A stretch of DNA of 64,000 nucleotides from Pseudomonas putida (GCF_001941965.1 NZ_MKZO01000002.1:1-64000), one strand, 5' to 3'; shown: positions 27,958 through 38,867, counted from the stretch's first letter. A program made the numbers and translations. The notes: generated by a model from the letters alone, not told the origin.

Positions 27958-29063
27958 GTCAGCCTCTGTTGCTCAACCTGCGCAACCTCGCCTGCGGCTA
28001 TGGCGAGGCGCGCATCGTCCAGAACCTCAACCTGCACCTGAACGCCGGCGATATCGGCTGTTTGCTGGGCTCCTCGGGTTGCGGCAAGACCACCACCCTG
28101 CGCGCCATCGCCGGCTTCGAGCCGGTGCATGGTGGCGAGATCAGCCTCGCAGGCGAAGTCATTTCCAGGGCCGGGTTCACCCTGGCTCCGGAAAAGCGCC
28201 GGATCGGCATGGTGTTCCAGGACTACGCCCTGTTCCCGCACCTGACCGTGGCGCAGAACGTCGCCTTCGGCATCGGCAAGCACCCGCGCCAGCAGGACGT
28301 GGTCAAGGACATGCTGGAACTGGTCAAGCTCGACGGTCTTGGCGGGCGCTATCCCCATGAACTGTCCGGTGGCCAGCAGCAACGGGTGGCCCTGGCCCGT
28401 GCCCTGGCGCCCGAGCCGCAGTTGCTGCTGCTCGACGAGCCGTTCTCCAACCTCGACGTGGAACTGCGCCGGCGCCTCAGCCATGAGGTCCGCGACATCC
28501 TCAAGAGCCGCGGCACCAGTGCCATCCTGGTCACCCACGACCAGGAAGAAGCCTTCGCCGTCAGCGACCATGTCGGGGTGTTCAAGGAAGGCCGCCTGGA
28601 GCAGTGGGATACGCCATACAACCTGTACCACGAGCCGGCCACGCCGTTCGTGGCGAGTTTCATTGGCCAGGGTTACTTCATCCGCGGGCAGTTGCTCAGC
28701 CCGGAAACCGTGCAGACCGAACTGGGTGAACTGCGCGGTAATCGTGCCTATACCCTGCCGGTGGGCGGTGCGGTGGACGTGCTGCTGAGGCCTGACGATA
28801 TCGTGCATGCCCCGCAAAGCGCCCTGAACGCGCAGGTCATCGGCAAGAGCTTCCAGGGGGCTTCGACCCTGTATCGGCTGCAATTGGCGACCGGTACCCA
28901 GCTGGAAGCGATTTTCCCGAGCCATCTGGATTACCAGATGGGTCAGGATGTGGGGATTGCAGTGGCGGCGGATCACCTGGTGCTGTTTGCGGCGTCGGGT
29001 AGTGTCGAGGCCAGGCTGCCTGCCGGCGAGAACGGCGTTCGCCGCTACAGTTCCGCTAGTTGA
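27954..29063 (+). CDS. ABC transporter ATP-binding protein (FbpC/PotA-like)
   Basis: A 369-aa importer ATPase. Walker [10 protein letters not shown] is at residues 39-47; [20 protein letters not shown] and the switch His in VTHDQEEA follow. A C-terminal TOBE-like regulatory domain (about residues 240-369) is typical of Fe3+, spermidine or sulfate importers. The start overlaps argF. There is no permease or binding protein nearby, so the partners and substrate are unknown. The same argF neighbour exists in P. aeruginosa (PA3538). Confidence 0.88.
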   Translation: MSQPLLLNLRNLACGYGEARIVQNLNLHLNAGDIGCLLGSSGCGKTTTLRAIAGFEPVHGGEISLAGEVISRAGFTLAPEKRRIGMVFQDYALFPHLTVAQNVAFGIGKHPRQQDVVKDMLELVKLDGLGGRYPHELSGGQQQRVALARALAPEPQLLLLDEPFSNLDVELRRRLSHEVRDILKSRGTSAILVTHDQEEAFAVSDHVGVFKEGRLEQWDTPYNLYHEPATPFVASFIGQGYFIRGQLLSPETVQTELGELRGNRAYTLPVGGAVDVLLRPDDIVHAPQSALNAQVIGKSFQGASTLYRLQLATGTQLEAIFPSHLDYQMGQDVGIAVAADHLVLFAASGSVEARLPAGENGVRRYSSAS

Positions 29064-29069
29064 CTCGTT

Positions 29070-29163
29070 CCCTGTGGGAGCTGGCTTGCCAGCGATTTGG
29101 CCAGATCTGACAACATCATTGCTCAGGCCGGCCTCATCGCTGGCAAGCCAGCTCCCACAGGGG
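29070..29163. repeat. REP pair in outward order
   Basis: CTGTGGGAGCTGGCTTGCCA on the left and CATCGCTGGCAAGCCAGCTC on the right, i.e. arms in the opposite order to the pair at 23959, with a spacer of about 38 bp. Confidence 0.9.
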
Positions 29164-29184
29164 TTTGTGTGAAGGCTACTTTTT

Positions 29185-29655
29185 CTACTCTTTGCCGATC
29201 GCCGCAAACTTGCCCTGGGTATGCTCCGCCAGCACCCCCGCCGCCAACTCCACTTCCAGCCCCCGCCGCCCGGCACTGACGTGGATGGTCGGAAATTCCT
29301 CCGCAGATTTATCGATAAACGTCCTCAGACGTTTCTTCTGACCCAGTGGGCTGATTCCTCCAACCAGGTAGCCGGTTGAACGCTGCGCCGCCGCCGGATC
29401 CGCCATCTCGCACTTCTTCGCCCCTGCCGCCTGTGCCAGAGCCTTCAAGTCCAGGGTCCCCACCACCGGCACCACCGCCACCAGCAACTCGCCTTTCTCG
29501 GTCGCTGCCAGCAACGTCTTGAACACCTGCTGCGGGTTCAGATTCAGCTTCTCGGCCGCCTCAAGGCCGTAGGACGCGGCTTTCGGGTCGTGTTCATAAC
29601 TGTGAATGCGATGTTCGGCGCGAACCTTCTTCAACAGATCCAGGGCAGGGGTCAT
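29185..29655 (-). CDS. ybaK: Cys-tRNA(Pro)/Cys-tRNA(Cys) deacylase YbaK
   Basis: Trans-editing enzyme that hydrolyses Cys-tRNA(Pro) mischarged by ProRS. The 156-aa protein starts [10 protein letters not shown] and has the YbaK/EbsC core, including [18 protein letters not shown] and [14 protein letters not shown] around the editing pocket. ATG 29655 is chosen over a TTG four codons upstream. It is divergent from glpF. Confidence 0.94.
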   Translation of the reverse strand: MTPALDLLKKVRAEHRIHSYEHDPKAASYGLEAAEKLNLNPQQVFKTLLAATEKGELLVAVVPVVGTLDLKALAQAAGAKKCEMADPAAAQRSTGYLVGGISPLGQKKRLRTFIDKSAEEFPTIHVSAGRRGLEVELAAGVLAEHTQGKFAAIGKE

Positions 29656-29957
29656 GCAGGGCTCCAACAGCGATGTTCGGTTTCGATTCGCTGGCTACTG
29701 TAGGACAAATCCCGACACACAACCATCCGCTTGTAGGACAAGGCCTGGACGACTTGTGGGCCACCAGTCAGTTTATGAATCACGGTTCGCTTTCGACCTT
29801 TGACATCAGCGTTTCTTGTCTATATTTTTTCGTTTCTGAATATAGGTGCCCTTATAAAGTGCACCCGCACACCCCGCCTGACCGGAAATGGGGATTTCCG
29901 CCGGGCTTTCCGTCGAGCGCTCACTGCGCCTCACAACAACAAGAACCGAGGTATCGA
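29656..29957. other. 302-bp divergent region between ybaK and glpF
   Basis: Holds the glpF promoter and probable GlpR operator at 29800-29846. The rest is leader sequence without a credible gene. Confidence 0.5.
29800..29846 (+). promoter_or_regulatory. glpF promoter with overlapping GlpR-like palindrome
   Basis: TTGACA at 29800-29805 and TATTTT at 29823-29828 are spaced 17 bp, a good sigma-70 promoter. The interval TATATTTTTTCGTTTCTGAA followed by TATA (29821-29844) is an imperfect palindrome with a TTTCG half as in GlpR operators; a bound repressor would cover the -10 region. Confidence 0.55.
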
Positions 29958-30809
29958 ATGACGACTGCTCTACAACAACCGACGTTGTCCAGCCAATGCA
30001 TGGCGGAATTCTTCGGCACCGCGCTGCTGATCTTCTTCGGCACCGGGTGCGTCGCCGCGCTCAAGGTCGCGGGTGCCAGCTTCGGCCTGTGGGAAATCAG
30101 CATCATCTGGGGGATCGGCGTGAGCATGGCGATCTACCTGACCGCCGGGATCTCCGGCGCGCACCTGAACCCGGCCGTGAGCATCGCCCTGTGCCTGTTC
30201 GCCGGTTTCGAAAAAGGCAAACTGCCCTTCTATATCCTCGCCCAGGTCGCCGGCGCCTTCTGCGGCGCGGCGCTCGTATACGCGCTGTACAGCAACCTGT
30301 TCTTCGATTACGAACAGACCCATGCCATGGTCCGCGGCAGCCAGGCCAGCCTCGAGCTGGCCTCGGTGTTCTCCACCTACCCACACCCGGCCCTGTCCAC
30401 CGGCCAGGCCTTCCTCGTCGAAGTGGTGATCACCGCAATCCTCATGGCCGTGATCATGGCCCTGACCGACGACAACAACGGCCTGCCCCGCGGCCCGCTG
30501 GCACCGCTGCTGATCGGCCTGCTGATCGCCGTGATCGGCAGCGCCATGGGCCCGCTGACCGGCTTCGCGATGAACCCGGCACGGGATTTCGGGCCCAAGC
30601 TGATGACCTTCCTTGCCGGCTGGGGCGAAGTGGCCTTTACCGGCGGTCGTGATATTCCCTACTTCCTCGTTCCGGTGTTCGCGCCGATCATGGGAGCCAG
30701 TCTCGGTGCCGCCCTGTACCGCGGCGTGTTCGCCCGCAGCCTGCCCGATGCCGCTGCGGCAACCGCCCCGAGCGACGACAACGCTCAAGGCAAGACCCAG
30801 GCGTCCTGA
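29958..30809 (+). CDS. glpF: Glycerol uptake facilitator (aquaglyceroporin)
   Basis: Inner-membrane channel for glycerol. The 283-aa MIP-family protein has both pore motifs, NPA in GAHLNPAVSIAL (residues 68-79) and NPAR in GFAMNPARDFGP. Six hydrophobic helices are visible. ATG 29958 is chosen because it gives the normal N-terminus before the first helix; the longer open frame upstream is the promoter region. glpK follows after 57 bp. Confidence 0.95.
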   Translation: MTTALQQPTLSSQCMAEFFGTALLIFFGTGCVAALKVAGASFGLWEISIIWGIGVSMAIYLTAGISGAHLNPAVSIALCLFAGFEKGKLPFYILAQVAGAFCGAALVYALYSNLFFDYEQTHAMVRGSQASLELASVFSTYPHPALSTGQAFLVEVVITAILMAVIMALTDDNNGLPRGPLAPLLIGLLIAVIGSAMGPLTGFAMNPARDFGPKLMTFLAGWGEVAFTGGRDIPYFLVPVFAPIMGASLGAALYRGVFARSLPDAAAATAPSDDNAQGKTQAS

Positions 30810-32366
<1,557 letters not shown>

Positions 32367-32381
32367 CGTTTCAGCAGCGTG

Positions 32382-32413
32382 GCGCAGTCTGTTCGATCAG
32401 CAACAGACTGCGC
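32382..32413 (+). terminator. Perfect 12-bp stem hairpin after glpK
   Basis: GCGCAGTCTGTT (32382-32393) and AACAGACTGCGC (32402-32413) form a perfect stem around an 8-base loop, 15 bp after the glpK stop. There is no T-run, so it may stabilise the glpFK mRNA 3' end or attenuate transcription into glpR rather than terminate alone. Confidence 0.6.
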
Positions 32414-32504
32414 TGCATGCCATGCCGAAGCCGCGTTCAGACTGGTCCCCGGCCCCTTCCTCCGGCATCATTGCAGCATTTTTCGGCCGCCCTGAAGGAC
32501 GCCC

Positions 32505-33260
32505 ATGAATCTGCCTCCCCGCCAACAACAAATTCTCGAACTGGTCCGTGAACGCGGCTACGTCAGTATCGAGGAAATGGCGCAGTTGTTCGTCGTCACC
32601 CCGCAAACCATCCGCCGCGATATCAACCAGTTGGCGGAGGTCAATCTGCTGCGCCGCTATCACGGTGGCGCGGCCTACGACTCCAGTATCGAAAACACCG
32701 CCTATGCCATGCGCGCCGACCAGATGCGCGACGAGAAGCAGCGCATCGCCGAAGCCGTGGCCCGGCAGATTCCCGATCATGCTTCGCTGTTCATCAATAT
32801 CGGCACCACCACCGAATCCATCGCCCGCGCCCTGCTCAACCACAACCACCTGAAGATCATCACCAACAACCTGCATGTGGCGTCGATCCTCAGTGCCAAG
32901 GACGATTTCGAAGTGCAACTGGCTGGCGGCACCGTGCGCCGCGACGGCGGTGTGGTGGGCCAGGCCAGCGTCGATTTCATCAGCCAGTTCAAGGTCGACT
33001 TCGCCCTGGTCGGCATCAGCGGCATCGACGAGGACGGCAGCCTGCTGGACTTCGACTACCAGGAAGTGCGGGTGTCCCAGGCGATCATCGCCAACGCGCG
33101 CCAGGTGATTCTGGCTGCCGACTCCAGCAAGTTCGGGCGCAACGCCATGGTGCGCCTGGGTTCGATCAGCCTGATCGACTGCCTGGTGACCGACCAGGCA
33201 CCGGTCAGCGCCCTGACCCAGTTGCTCAACCAGCACAAGATCCGCCTCGAAGTCGTCTGA
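32505..33260 (+). CDS. glpR: Glycerol-3-phosphate regulon repressor GlpR (DeoR family)
   Basis: A 251-aa DeoR-family repressor that responds to glycerol 3-phosphate. The N-terminal helix-turn-helix ([20 protein letters not shown], residues about 24-43) is followed by the DeoR sensor domain with [10 protein letters not shown] and GISGIDEDG. It probably represses glpFK and glpD, at whose promoters TTCG...CGAA-like sites are seen. Position between glpK and glpD is conserved in Pseudomonas. Confidence 0.96.
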   Translation: MNLPPRQQQILELVRERGYVSIEEMAQLFVVTPQTIRRDINQLAEVNLLRRYHGGAAYDSSIENTAYAMRADQMRDEKQRIAEAVARQIPDHASLFINIGTTTESIARALLNHNHLKIITNNLHVASILSAKDDFEVQLAGGTVRRDGGVVGQASVDFISQFKVDFALVGISGIDEDGSLLDFDYQEVRVSQAIIANARQVILAADSSKFGRNAMVRLGSISLIDCLVTDQAPVSALTQLLNQHKIRLEVV

Positions 33261-33270
33261 TCCCGCCTCC

Positions 33271-33297
33271 GGCCGCCACCGCACCCGGTGGCGGCGT
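33271..33297 (+). terminator. Hairpin after glpR
   Basis: GCCGCCACC / GGTGGCGGC stem with a GCACCC-type loop, 12 bp after the glpR stop; no T-run. Confidence 0.5.
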
Positions 33298-33380
33298 CAA
33301 TGTTCGAAATTTTTCATTTGTTTGTAACCCGATCAGTATTTTCTATGAAAAGTCACTGGCCGGCGGCTTTTCGTTCGGCT

Positions 33381-33412
33381 AACATTTTCGAATACGAACA
33401 TTCATGTTCATA
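33381..33412 (+). promoter_or_regulatory. Candidate GlpR operator upstream of glpD
   Basis: ATTTTCGAATACGAACAT (33384-33401) is a palindrome-like TTCG-N4-CGAA element, followed by a second TTCATGTTCA half. It lies 35-65 bp before the glpD start, as expected for control by the adjacent GlpR. Confidence 0.6.
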
Positions 33413-33446
33413 AAAGATATCAAAACGACTTTCGAGAGGCCGTGCC

Positions 33447-34967
33447 GTGTCCCATTCCAGCGCTCCCATCCTTGCCGAAATCTATGACGTCGCCGTCATT
33501 GGTGGCGGCATCAATGGTGTCGGCATCGCCGCCGATGCTGCCGGACGCGGCCTGTCGGTGTTCCTTTGCGAAAAGGACGACCTGGCCAGCCACACCTCCT
33601 CGGCCAGCAGCAAGCTGATCCACGGCGGCCTGCGCTATCTCGAACATTACGAATTCCGCCTGGTGCGCGAGGCCCTGGCCGAACGCGAGGTGCTGCTGGC
33701 CAAGGCGCCGCATATCGTCAAGCCGATGCGTTTCGTCCTGCCGCACCGCCCGCACCTGCGCCCGGCCTGGATGATCCGTGCCGGCCTGTTCCTCTACGAC
33801 AACCTCGGCAAGCGCAAGAAACTCGGTGCCTCACGCAGCCTGCGCTTCGGCGACGGCAACCCGCTGAAGGCGGAGATCACCCGCGGTTTCGAATATGCCG
33901 ACTGCGCCGTGGACGACGCCCGCCTGGTGGTGCTCAACGCCATGGCCGCCCGTGAACGCGGCGCGCACATCCTCACCCGCACCCGCTGCGTCAGCGCCAG
34001 CCGCCACGGCAAGCTGTGGAACGTGCAGATCGAGCGCGCCGACGGCAGCCTGCAAAGCATCCAGGCCCGTTCGCTGGTGAATGCCGCCGGCCCGTGGGTG
34101 GCGAAGTTCATCAAGGATGACCTGCATCTCGACGCGCCCTACGGCATCCGCCTGATCCAGGGCAGCCACCTGATCGTGCCGAAGTTCTACGAGGGCGAGC
34201 ACGCCTACATCCTGCAGAACGAGGACCAGCGCATCGTCTTCTGCATCCCCTACCTGGAACGCTTCACCCTGATCGGCACCACCGACCGCGAATACAGCGG
34301 CGACCCGGCCCGGGTGCAGATCACCGAGGAAGAAACCGGCTACCTGCTCAAGGTGGTCAACCAGCACTTCAAGCAGCGCCTGAGCCGCGACGACATCCTG
34401 CACACCTATTCCGGCGTGCGCCCGCTGTGCAACGACGAGTCGGACAACCCTTCGGCGGTGACCCGCGACTACACCCTGGCGCTGTCCTCCGAGGACGGCC
34501 AGGCGCCGCTGCTGTCGGTATTCGGCGGCAAGCTGACCACCTACCGCAAGCTGGCCGAATCGGCCATGGGCGAACTGGCGCCGTGGTTCACCCAGATGAC
34601 CGGCAGCTGGACCGCGACTGCGCCGCTGCCGGGCGGTGAAGGCATGAGCACGCCACAGGCCCTGTGCGACGAGATCCTCGCGCGTTTCGGCTGGCTGCCG
34701 GCGGCGCTGGCCAAGCGCTGGGCGCTGACCTACGGCAGCCGCACCTGGCAGTTGCTGGACGGGGCGAAGGGGCCGGAAGACCTGGGTGAGGCGCTGGGCG
34801 GCGGGTTGTTTGGCCGGGAAGTGGATTATCTGTGCAGGGAAGAGTGGGCGGTATCGGCCGAGGACATCCTGTGGCGGCGCAGCAAGTTGGGCCTGTTCAT
34901 GAGCGAGGGTGAGCAGCAGAACCTGGTTGGTTATCTGCAGCGCCGGGAGTTGAGCCAAGCTGCCTAA
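33447..34967 (+). CDS. glpD: Aerobic glycerol-3-phosphate dehydrogenase
   Basis: Membrane-associated FAD enzyme that oxidises glycerol 3-phosphate to dihydroxyacetone phosphate and feeds electrons to quinone. The 506-aa protein has the FAD-binding GGGINGVG (residues 19-26), SSKLIHGGLRYLEHYEF and the C-terminal family domain. GTG 33447 follows GAGAGG. A REP/other-repeat cluster separates it from aatJ. In P. aeruginosa glpM follows directly; here it is 7 kb away. Confidence 0.96.
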   Translation: MSHSSAPILAEIYDVAVIGGGINGVGIAADAAGRGLSVFLCEKDDLASHTSSASSKLIHGGLRYLEHYEFRLVREALAEREVLLAKAPHIVKPMRFVLPHRPHLRPAWMIRAGLFLYDNLGKRKKLGASRSLRFGDGNPLKAEITRGFEYADCAVDDARLVVLNAMAARERGAHILTRTRCVSASRHGKLWNVQIERADGSLQSIQARSLVNAAGPWVAKFIKDDLHLDAPYGIRLIQGSHLIVPKFYEGEHAYILQNEDQRIVFCIPYLERFTLIGTTDREYSGDPARVQITEEETGYLLKVVNQHFKQRLSRDDILHTYSGVRPLCNDESDNPSAVTRDYTLALSSEDGQAPLLSVFGGKLTTYRKLAESAMGELAPWFTQMTGSWTATAPLPGGEGMSTPQALCDEILARFGWLPAALAKRWALTYGSRTWQLLDGAKGPEDLGEALGGGLFGREVDYLCREEWAVSAEDILWRRSKLGLFMSEGEQQNLVGYLQRRELSQAA

Positions 34968-34984
34968 TTTTTCAGTGCTGCTGA

Positions 34985-35076
34985 AGGCCCTATCGCTGGC
35001 AAGCCAGCTCCCACAGGTTCACCACTGTTCTTGAGAACACCGCTGTACCTGTGGGAGCTGGCTTGCCAGCGATAGG
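34985..35076. repeat. REP pair after glpD
   Basis: GGCCCTATCGCTGGCAAGCC...CCCACAGG and CCTGTGGGAGCTGGC...CCAGCGATAGG arms with about 30 bp between them. Confidence 0.92.
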
Positions 35077-35077
35077 C

Positions 35078-35367
35078 ATAGGTATCTACACATCTCTCGC
35101 TCAGAAACGGATGGCGGGTCAACGCAGAATCTGTAGGAGCGTGGCTTGCCCGCGAAGGGCCGCAAAGCGGCCCCAAAACCATCCAGCACGAGCTAGATGG
35201 AGAGCGCTTTTCTGGAATCAGCGCCTGCTCGACTGCTGTACTCCAGATACTCGGCGTGGCAGGTTTTGGGGCCGCTTTGCGGCCCTTCGCGGGCAAGCCA
35301 CGCTCCTACCTGAATTGCGTCAGCCTTCAGCCCTAGTTGTGTAGATACCCATGCAGCGATAGGGCCC
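35078..35367. repeat. Nested palindrome with a second repeat family inside
   Basis: Outer arms GCATAGGTATCTACACA (35077-35094) and its inverse TGTGTAGATACCCATGC (35338-35354) enclose two copies of a different repeat. These are TGTAGGAGCGTGGCTTGCCC through GCGGCCCCAAAACC (35132-35180) and its inverse (35261-35310), with near-perfect 48-bp arms around an 80-bp spacer. On the right, CAGCGATAGGGCCC (35354-35367) repeats the outer tip of the neighbouring REP pair. Confidence 0.85.
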
Positions 35368-35404
35368 GAAAGAGCAACACATGAAACAAGATGTTTACTC
35401 GGCG

Positions 35405-35449
35405 TTCGGTTTCCCGAACGCTCTACCCCGCCCCATTCGGCCTACCGGA
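35405..35449 (+). promoter_or_regulatory. Two AauR-type upstream activator sites of the aat operon
   Basis: TTCGGTTTCCCGAA at 35405-35418 exactly fits TTCGG-N4-CCGAA, the AauR motif I recall from P. putida KT2440. TTCGGCCTACCGGA at 35436-35449 fits with one mismatch. The starts are 31 bp apart, three helical turns, and the sites lie about 80-120 bp upstream of the sigma-54 element. Confidence 0.75.
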
Positions 35450-35526
35450 TATCCCGCGCTGTAAAACCCCCGTCAAAAACCTCTGCTACCCCTGTAGGAC
35501 GGGCTTCGCTGATCGAAATCACGGCC

Positions 35527-35542
35527 TGGCACGACTCATGCT
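35527..35542 (+). promoter_or_regulatory. Sigma-54 (-24/-12) promoter of aatJ
   Basis: TGGCACGACTCATGCT matches TGGCAC-N5-TTGCT with one mismatch and keeps the essential GG and GC exactly 10 bases apart. It lies 107 bp upstream of the aatJ ATG and downstream of two AauR-type sites, and AauR is a sigma-54 activator encoded in the same cluster. Confidence 0.78.
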
Positions 35543-35648
35543 CTACACTCACAACCCGAATGCGCCGATGTGGAAACGCAGCGGTCGCTGAACGAACGGC
35601 CGGCCAACGGCCTCATAAGAAAAACAAACACACCTCGAGGAAAATTCG

Positions 35649-36569
35649 ATGCGTATCGTTCGTCATCTGTTGGGCGCTGCAATCGCGGCCGCCGTGATCT
35701 CTTCCCCTGTCATGGCCGAAGAGCTCACCGGCACCCTGAAAAAGATCAAGGACTCGGGCACCATCACCCTGGGCCACCGCGACTCTTCCATTCCGTTTTC
35801 CTACCTGGCCGGCAAGCCGGAGCCCGTGGGCTACTCCCATGACATCCAGGTCGCCGTGGTCGAACACCTGAAGAAAGAGCTGAACGCTCCGGACCTCAAG
35901 GCCCGCTACAACCTGGTCACCTCCCAGACCCGTATCCCGCTGGTGCAGAACGGCACCGTCGACCTGGAATGCGGCTCCACCACCAACAACGTCGAGCGCC
36001 AGCAGCAGGTTGCCTTCTCCGTCGGCATCTTCGAAGTCGGTACCCGCCTGCTGACCAAGGTCAAGGACGGACAACCCACCTACAAGGACTTCCCGGACCT
36101 GGCCGGCAAGAACGTGGTGACCACCGCCGGTACCACCTCCGAGCGCCTGCTCAAGGCGATGAACGCCGACAAGCAGATGAAGATGAACGTGATCTCCGCC
36201 AAGGACCACGGCGAAGCCTTCAACATGCTGGAAAGCGGCCGCGCCGTGGCCTTCATGATGGACGACGCCCTGCTCGCCGGCGAAATGGCCAAGGCCAAGA
36301 AGCCGGCCGACTGGGTCATCACTGGTACTCCGCAGTCCTACGAGATCTACGGCTGCATGGTGCGCAAGGACGACCCGGCCTTCAAGAAAGCCGTGGATGA
36401 CGCCATCGTCGCCCTGTACAAGTCCGGCGAGATCAACAAGATCTACGACAAGTGGTTCCAGCAGCCAGTACCGCCAAAAGGCCTGAACCTGCAGTTCCCG
36501 ATGAGCGAAGAACTGAAGAAGCTGATCGAGAATCCGACCGACAAGGCTGCGGACGAAAAGCAGTCCTGA
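35649..36569 (+). CDS. aatJ: Glutamate/aspartate ABC transporter, periplasmic binding protein
   Basis: Binds acidic amino acids (Glu, Asp; often Gln, Asn too) in the periplasm. The 306-aa product has a signal peptide (residues 1-23, cleavage after PVMA) and the GltI/AatJ features SIPFSYLAG, QTRIPLVQNGTVDLECGSTTNN and WVITGTPQSYEIYGC. It heads aatJQMP, as in P. putida and P. aeruginosa. Upstream sigma-54 and AauR elements indicate induction by extracellular acidic amino acids through AauSR. Confidence 0.94.
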   Translation: MRIVRHLLGAAIAAAVISSPVMAEELTGTLKKIKDSGTITLGHRDSSIPFSYLAGKPEPVGYSHDIQVAVVEHLKKELNAPDLKARYNLVTSQTRIPLVQNGTVDLECGSTTNNVERQQQVAFSVGIFEVGTRLLTKVKDGQPTYKDFPDLAGKNVVTTAGTTSERLLKAMNADKQMKMNVISAKDHGEAFNMLESGRAVAFMMDDALLAGEMAKAKKPADWVITGTPQSYEIYGCMVRKDDPAFKKAVDDAIVALYKSGEINKIYDKWFQQPVPPKGLNLQFPMSEELKKLIENPTDKAADEKQS

Positions 36570-36715
36570 TCCACGCCTGATGCCGGACGTGGCTGATCCG
36601 AATGCACGAATCAGCCACACGGCCACTCACTAGTGTCTAACCTTTCCCCCGAGGGCGCGCGCGCCCCCGGTGCGGGAAGGTGCCCGTGAAACAACCTATC
36701 CGAGGGGAGACCCCG

Positions 36716-37462
36716 ATGAATTACAACTGGGACTGGGGCGTATTCTTCAAGTCCACCGGCGTGGGCGACGAAACCTATCTGGACTGGTACATCACCGGCC
36801 TGGGCTGGACCATCGCCATTGCCATCGCCGCCTGGATCATCGCCTTGCTGCTGGGCTCGGTGCTCGGCGTGATGCGCACCGTGCCGAACCGCCTGGTATC
36901 GGGCATCGCCACCTGCTACGTGGAACTCTTCCGCAACGTGCCGCTGCTGGTGCAGCTGTTCATCTGGTACTTCCTGGTCCCCGACCTGCTGCCCGAAGGC
37001 CTGCAGGAGTGGTTCAAGCAGGACCTCAACCCGACCACCTCGGCCCTGATCAGCGTGGTCATCTGCCTCGGCCTGTTCACCGCCGCGCGGGTCTGCGAAC
37101 AGGTGCGCACCGGCATCCAGGCCCTGCCCCGCGGCCAGGAAGCCGCCGCCCGGGCCATGGGCTTCAGCCTGTCGCAGATCTACCGCAACGTCCTGCTGCC
37201 CCAGGCCTACCGGATCATCATTCCGCCGCTCACCTCGGAATTCCTCAACGTCTTCAAGAACTCGTCGGTAGCCTCGCTGATCGGCCTGATGGAACTGCTC
37301 GCGCAGACCAAGCAGACCGCCGAGTTCTCCGCCAACCTGTTCGAAGCCTTCACCCTGGCGACGCTGATCTACTTCACCCTGAACATGGGCCTGATGCTGC
37401 TCATGCGCATGGTCGAGAAGAAGGTCGCGGTCCCCGGCCTGATTTCCGTGGGAGGTAAATGA
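36716..37462 (+). CDS. aatQ: Glutamate/aspartate ABC transporter permease
   Basis: Inner-membrane permease, 248 aa, starting MNYNWDWGVFF after a GAGGGGAG ribosome-binding site, with the EAA loop EAAARAMGFSLSQIYRNV at about residues 142-159. Homologous to GltJ. It follows aatJ after a 146-bp spacer and abuts aatM, with which it forms the transport pore. Confidence 0.94.
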   Translation: MNYNWDWGVFFKSTGVGDETYLDWYITGLGWTIAIAIAAWIIALLLGSVLGVMRTVPNRLVSGIATCYVELFRNVPLLVQLFIWYFLVPDLLPEGLQEWFKQDLNPTTSALISVVICLGLFTAARVCEQVRTGIQALPRGQEAAARAMGFSLSQIYRNVLLPQAYRIIIPPLTSEFLNVFKNSSVASLIGLMELLAQTKQTAEFSANLFEAFTLATLIYFTLNMGLMLLMRMVEKKVAVPGLISVGGK

Positions 37463-38133
37463 TGGAACTGGACTTCAGCGAAATCATCCCGGCCCTGCCC
37501 GCCCTGTGGGACGGCATGCTGATGACCCTGAAACTGATGGTCATGGGCGTGGTCGGCGGTATCGCCCTGGGCACCATCCTCGCCCTCATGCGCCTGTCGT
37601 CGAGCAAGCTGCTGGCCAACGTGGCCGGTGCCTACGTCAACTACTTCCGCTCGATCCCGCTGCTGCTGGTGATCACCTGGTTCTACCTGGCAGTGCCGTT
37701 CGTGCTGCGCTGGATCACCGGCGAAGACACCCCGATCGGGGCGTTCACCTCCTGCGTCGTGGCCTTCATGATGTTCGAGGCGGCCTACTTCTGCGAGATC
37801 GTGCGTGCCGGCGTGCAGTCGATCTCCAAGGGCCAGATGGGTGCGGCACAGGCCCTGGGCATGACCTACGGCCAGACCATGCGCCTGATCATCCTGCCCC
37901 AGGCGTTCCGCAAGATGACCCCGCTGCTGCTGCAGCAGAGCATCATCCTGTTCCAGGACACCTCGCTGGTGTACACCGTCGGCCTGGTGGACTTCCTCAA
38001 CTCGGCTCGCGCCAACGGCGACATCATCGGACGCTCCCATGAGTTCCTGCTGTTCGCCGGCGCCGTCTACTTCGTCATCAGCTTCTCCGCTTCCTTCCTG
38101 GTCAAGCGTCTGCAGAAAAGGATAACCGTATGA
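37462..38133 (+). CDS. aatM: Glutamate/aspartate ABC transporter permease
   Basis: Second permease, GltK-like, 223 aa. Two ATG codons follow one another (37459 and 37462). The second is preferred because it is six bases from the GGAGG site, whereas the first would be only three. The coupling loop [17 protein letters not shown] is visible in the C-terminal half. The stop overlaps aatP by ATGA. Confidence 0.93.
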   Translation: MELDFSEIIPALPALWDGMLMTLKLMVMGVVGGIALGTILALMRLSSSKLLANVAGAYVNYFRSIPLLLVITWFYLAVPFVLRWITGEDTPIGAFTSCVVAFMMFEAAYFCEIVRAGVQSISKGQMGAAQALGMTYGQTMRLIILPQAFRKMTPLLLQQSIILFQDTSLVYTVGLVDFLNSARANGDIIGRSHEFLLFAGAVYFVISFSASFLVKRLQKRITV

Positions 38134-38864
38134 TTTCCATCAAGAACGTCAACAAGTGGTACGGCGACTTCCAGGTGCTGACCGACTGCAACACCGAGGT
38201 CAAGAAAGGTGAAGTGGTGGTGGTCTGCGGGCCGTCCGGCTCCGGCAAGTCGACCCTGATCAAGTGCGTCAACGCCCTGGAACCCTTCCAGAAGGGCGAC
38301 ATCATCGTCGACGGCACCTCGATCGCCGACCCGAAGACCAACCTGCCCAAGCTGCGCTCCCGGGTCGGCATGGTGTTCCAGCACTTCGAGCTGTTCCCGC
38401 ACCTGAGCATCACCGAGAACCTGACCATCGCCCAGCGCAAGGTGCTCGGCCGCAGCGAAGCGGAAGCGACCAAGAAGGGCCTGGCCCTGCTCGACCGCGT
38501 CGGCCTCTCGGCCCACGCCAAGAAGCACCCCGGCCAGTTGTCCGGCGGCCAGCAACAGCGCGTGGCGATTGCCCGGGCGCTGTCCATGGACCCGATCGTC
38601 ATGCTCTTCGACGAACCGACCTCGGCGCTGGACCCGGAAATGGTCAACGAAGTACTGGACGTGATGGTCGAGCTGGCCCACGAAGGCATGACCATGATGT
38701 GCGTGACCCACGAAATGGGCTTTGCGCGCAAGGTCGCCAACCGGGTGATCTTCATGGACAAGGGCAACATCATCGAGGACTGCCAGAAGGATGACTTCTT
38801 CGGCGATCCGTCGGGCCGCCACGAGCGCACCCAGCACTTCCTCAGCAAGATCCTGCAGCACTAA
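38130..38864 (+). CDS. aatP: Glutamate/aspartate ABC transporter ATP-binding protein
   Basis: ATPase of the importer, 244 aa, GltL-like. Walker [10 protein letters not shown] at residues 34-42, signature LSGGQQQR, Walker [13 protein letters not shown] and switch His in VTHEMGFA are all intact. Overlap with aatM shows operon membership. A GC-rich hairpin lies between it and aauS. Confidence 0.95.
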   Translation: MISIKNVNKWYGDFQVLTDCNTEVKKGEVVVVCGPSGSGKSTLIKCVNALEPFQKGDIIVDGTSIADPKTNLPKLRSRVGMVFQHFELFPHLSITENLTIAQRKVLGRSEAEATKKGLALLDRVGLSAHAKKHPGQLSGGQQQRVAIARALSMDPIVMLFDEPTSALDPEMVNEVLDVMVELAHEGMTMMCVTHEMGFARKVANRVIFMDKGNIIEDCQKDDFFGDPSGRHERTQHFLSKILQH

Positions 38865-38867
38865 GCA

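Larger units (their letters stand above)
34968..35648. other. 681-bp non-coding region between glpD and aatJ
   Basis: Occupied by a nested set of inverted repeats (34985-35367) and then by the regulatory region of the aat operon (AauR-type sites 35405-35449, sigma-54 promoter 35527-35542, leader to 35648). No gene is credible in it. Confidence 0.8.

Noticed and set aside
29673..29957. N-terminal extension of GlpF upstream of 29958
   Set aside because: It covers the TTGACA/TATTTT promoter and operator; GlpF families begin near the ATG at 29958.
33271..33297. Strong Rho-independent terminator after glpR
   Set aside because: The stem is good but no T-run follows, so it is listed only as a low-confidence hairpin.
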